A stretch of 64,000 bases of DNA from Catellatospora bangladeshensis. GTDB lineage: Bacteria > Actinomycetota > Actinomycetes > Mycobacteriales > Micromonosporaceae. The DNA lies in the NCBI RefSeq assembly GCF_016862575.1, contig NZ_BONF01000032.1, positions 62,001 through 126,000 of the forward strand. The letters are read 5' to 3'. How positions within the stretch are numbered: position 1 is the stretch's first letter; each line of letters starts with the position of its first letter. Position numbers and translations under genes: made by a program. Positions 61,774 to 64,000 of the stretch are shown in pieces. The notes below the pieces were generated by a model that saw nothing but the letters and a program-made list of their open reading frames with translations, did not search any database and was not told where the DNA came from.

Positions 61774-62673
61774 TCAGCGCACCGGGACCGTGCGTCCCTC
61801 CTCTTGGGACTGTTGCGCGGCGGCCAGCACGGCGACCACCTCACGGGCGAAACGCACGTCGCACGGGTGCTCCGGGCGGCCCGCGCGCACCTGGGCGAGC
61901 AGCTCGTCGATCGCGCGGCCGAACGCGGCGACCGGGTCGCCCGAGCCGCCGGGCAGGTCGAGGATCCCTGCCTCGCCCTGCAGCTGGTACTCGAACAGCA
62001 GCGCGGTGGGCGGGGCGTCCAGGGTCAGCATGAGCACGCTCACCGCGCCGCTTTCGTGCCGGGCCAGCACGTGGCTGGTGGCGTGCGCCCCGGCCAGCGA
62101 GGTCACCGCGGTCACCGGGCCGAGCACGGGCAGCAGCCGGGACAGCGCGTGCGGGCCCAGGTCCCACAGCCCGCCGTGCAGCCTGCGCCAGACCGAACCG
62201 GCGTACGGACCGCCCTGCGCGAAGATCGAGCCGTACATGATGACCCGGGCCGAGCTCCAGCCGCCCGCGGCCGCCGCCTCGTCCAGCGCGGCGGTCACCA
62301 CCGGGTCGAAGCGGCCGGTGAAGAAGACCACGCTGGCCACGCCGGTGGCGTCGACGGCCGCGACGACCCGGTCGGCGTCGGCGACGGTGAGCGCGAGCGG
62401 CTTGTCCAGCAGCAGGTGGCGGCCGGCGCGGGCGGCCCGCTCGGCGATCGGGGCCTGCACGTCCGGCGGCAGCGCCACGGCGACGGCGTCCACGTCGGCG
62501 ATGAGCGCGTCGGGATCGGCGTACGGCCGGGTGCCCAGGCGCTCAGCCAGCGCGGCGGCCTTGCCCGCGTCGCGGCCCCACACGCCCACCAGCTCCGCGC
62601 CGGGGTGGGCGACCAGCGCCGCGCCCTGCGTCTGCTCCGCCCAGTAGCCGGTGCCGAACAATCCGAATCGCAT
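61774..62673 (-). CDS. Gfo/Idh/MocA-family oxidoreductase
   Basis: A 299-residue NAD(P)-dependent sugar or cyclitol dehydrogenase. The N-terminal Rossmann domain (RFGLFGTGYWAEQTQGAALVAHPGAELVGVWGRD) is followed by LLLDKPLALT, the EKP-like motif here with Asp, and the C-terminal dimer domain with GGLWDLGPHALSRLLPVLGPV. The substrate is not known. The start ATG at 62673 was chosen to match the Rossmann start. Confidence 0.85.
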   Translation of the reverse strand: MRFGLFGTGYWAEQTQGAALVAHPGAELVGVWGRDAGKAAALAERLGTRPYADPDALIADVDAVAVALPPDVQAPIAERAARAGRHLLLDKPLALTVADADRVVAAVDATGVASVVFFTGRFDPVVTAALDEAAAAGGWSSARVIMYGSIFAQGGPYAGSVWRRLHGGLWDLGPHALSRLLPVLGPVTAVTSLAGAHATSHVLARHESGAVSVLMLTLDAPPTALLFEYQLQGEAGILDLPGGSGDPVAAFGRAIDELLAQVRAGRPEHPCDVRFAREVVAVLAAAQQSQEEGRTVPVR

Positions 62674-62704
62674 GGTGATCAGCGTAGAGGTGCGCCCGCG
62701 CGGA

Positions 62705-63226
62705 TCAGGCTCCGGCCACCTCGTCGAGGTAGCGGCGCTGCAGCGCGGTCGGCAGCTCCTTGTCGCGGAAGCCGCTGAAGGCCCAGTCCTCGTACTGGTC
62801 GGGCAGCATGGCGGTGACCCGGTCGCGGTAGCCGAGCCCGGCCTGCGCGATGCGGACCACGGGCGGCTCGCCCAGCTCGACGACCACCGGGCCGGAGATG
62901 CGGGCCGCGAAGTCCCACGGCTGGCCCGGCTCACCCGCGGCGCACATGAAGTACGCGTACACCACGCGCACGTCCTCGATCCGGGTGGCCGTGGCGGGCT
63001 CGGTGCCCATGGTCTCGGCGGTGCACATGACGGTGTCCTCGGCGGCCACGTCGTGGCCGTGGGCGTGGTGCTCGGCCGGGGAGGACTCGGTGAGGATCGC
63101 GGCCACCCGCGCGGCGAGCGCGTCGTCGAGCCCGGCGGGCGCCGCGACCAGGCCCAGCACCGCCACCAGGGCCAGGGCCGCCAGCTCGGGCAGCACCCAC
63201 CAGGCGTTGCGGCGCAGCGTGGTCAT
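62705..63226 (-). CDS. Membrane-anchored or exported protein of unknown function
   Basis: 173 residues. One N-terminal hydrophobic helix (WWVLPELAALALVAVLGLVAAPA) is followed by a soluble part with HHAHGHD, four histidines in eight residues, and CTAETMG and FMCAAGEPG cysteines. No family is recognised. The His-rich stretch may bind a metal. The ATG at 63226 is preferred over GTG at 63238. It lies 31 nt upstream of the oxidoreductase gene, so may form an operon with it. Confidence 0.6.
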   Translation of the reverse strand: MTTLRRNAWWVLPELAALALVAVLGLVAAPAGLDDALAARVAAILTESSPAEHHAHGHDVAAEDTVMCTAETMGTEPATATRIEDVRVVYAYFMCAAGEPGQPWDFAARISGPVVVELGEPPVVRIAQAGLGYRDRVTAMLPDQYEDWAFSGFRDKELPTALQRRYLDEVAGA

Positions 63227-63505
63227 CGACACCGGCACATGCTCGCAAACGGGATGGCACGGCGCAATGGTTGCTTGACCGGTAAATCACATGGTGGAAT
63301 GTCGATGCCGTGGTGCCGCGAGGGCATCCGTGGAGCGGACCGCGGCCAGCACGAGCCGCACGCACGCGACGGACCGTCCCCGACCCCTGTCCCCGGCCCC
63401 GAGGCCGCGGCAGGGGTGATCCCGCATGCGCAGCTCGGCACATTCCGTTCGCGACCTGGGGCTCGGCCCGGCGGCGGGTGTGTCCGTGCTGGAAAGGACA
63501 GCAGC

Positions 63506-64000
63506 ATGAACAAGCTGAAGGCGGCCGCCCTCGCGGCCGCCGCCACGCTCGCCGCCGGCGTGGCGCTCACGATGATCAACGCCGGCCCGGCCGCAGCCCA
63601 CGGGGCGATGCTCACCCCGGGCAGCCGCACCTACCTGTGCTACGTGGACGGCAAGTCCAGCACCGGCGAGATCCGGCCGACCAACGGCGCCTGCCAGAAC
63701 GCGATGAGCGTGGGCGGCGCGCAGCCGTTCTACGACTGGTTCGGCGTGCTGCGCTCGGACGGGGCGGGCCGCACCCGCGGCTTCATCCCGGACGGCGCGC
63801 TGTGCAGCGGCGGCAACACCAAGTTCGCGGGCTTCGACGCGCCGCGCAGCGACTGGCCGCTGACCCACCTCACCTCGGGCGCGAACCACGCCTGGCGCTA
63901 CAGCAACTGGGCCGCCCACCCGGGCTGGTTCTACCTGTACGTCACCAAGGACGGCTACAACCCCAACCAGGCGCTGACCTGGGCGGATATGGAGGAGCAG
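63506..64000 (+). CDS. AA10 lytic polysaccharide monooxygenase (start only, cut by window edge)
   Basis: Secreted copper enzyme that oxidatively cuts crystalline cellulose or chitin. The first 165 residues are present. The signal peptide ends at AAA so that His32 becomes the mature N-terminus (HGAMLTPGSRTYLCYVDG), the first ligand of the copper histidine brace. The second is His128 in SGANHAWRYSN. CSGGNTKFAGFD resembles the cellulose-active subgroup. GGAAAGGA precedes the ATG. Fits with the nearby beta-glucosidase. Confidence 0.9.
   Translation, partial: MNKLKAAALAAAATLAAGVALTMINAGPAAAHGAMLTPGSRTYLCYVDGKSSTGEIRPTNGACQNAMSVGGAQPFYDWFGVLRSDGAGRTRGFIPDGALCSGGNTKFAGFDAPRSDWPLTHLTSGANHAWRYSNWAAHPGWFYLYVTKDGYNPNQALTWADMEEQ

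Overview
The window is high-GC DNA with strong third-position G/C bias. The gene content is actinobacterial: a PimA/PatA/PgsA phosphatidylinositol mannoside block next to thrS, PdxS/PdxT, an EF-G2 paralogue and a Ser/Thr kinase with an external tail. Four copies of a GGAAGGGCACCTTCTTA hairpin are a repeat I associate with Micromonosporaceae. I infer a Micromonosporaceae member (Micromonospora, Catellatospora or Actinoplanes relatives); species cannot be told. No tRNA, rRNA, CRISPR array, insertion sequence or integrase was seen.

The backbone is one conserved actinobacterial block, read right to left on the minus strand: thrS - HIT - pgsA - patA - pimA - small membrane protein - pdxS - pdxT - yebC - ruvC - ruvA - ruvB - yajC - secD (cut by the left edge). 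It is normally nearly contiguous. Here it is opened at three points. (1) Between yebC and ruvC (about 3.5-16.1 kb): 3-hydroxybutyrate dehydrogenase plus GAF/PucR regulator, a lipoprotein hydrolase, a TetR-controlled MFS exporter, a complete branched-chain amino-acid-type ABC transporter, a VOC protein and a pterin carbinolamine dehydratase. (2) Between pdxT and pdxS (17.5-35.4 kb): a PLP sulfur-amino-acid enzyme with divergent Lrp regulator, then a 13-gene, 15-kb glycan operon. (3) Between HIT and pgsA (40.1-44.0 kb): EF-G2, a Tat-type polysaccharide deacetylase and a double VOC protein.

The glycan operon (20257-35349) is the most novel part. All 13 genes overlap or lie within 11 nt, so they are probably one translationally coupled message. 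They encode a polyprenyl-phosphate-type GT2, a secreted beta-propeller-like protein, a FemAB/GNAT-like transferase, a membrane-anchored GH39-like hydrolase, a nucleotidyltransferase-like/P-loop kinase fusion, an APH-fold kinase, a double GT2 fusion, a polysaccharide deacetylase, a Wzx-like flippase, a large polymerase/transferase-like membrane protein, two small membrane proteins and a CPBP-like protein lacking its catalytic histidines. No priming glycosyltransferase, Wzz or Wzc is present.

Right of thrS (46.7-64 kb) lie a LacI-type-sensor GGDEF-EAL protein, a membrane-anchored PemK/MazF-like protein, an adenosine-deaminase-family enzyme, a trans-aconitate-methyltransferase-like protein and a cold-shock protein. 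A sugar ABC transporter without its own ATPase, an SDR and a GNAT follow. Next come a GH1 beta-glucosidase behind three CebR/LacI-like operators, a Ser/Thr kinase, a Gfo/Idh/MocA oxidoreductase and the start of an AA10 polysaccharide monooxygenase. This end looks like plant-polysaccharide use.

Intergenic DNA is rich in palindromes: a 75-bp element in three copies, two 60-61-bp elements, one 65-bp element, and the four hairpins, three of them between convergent genes.
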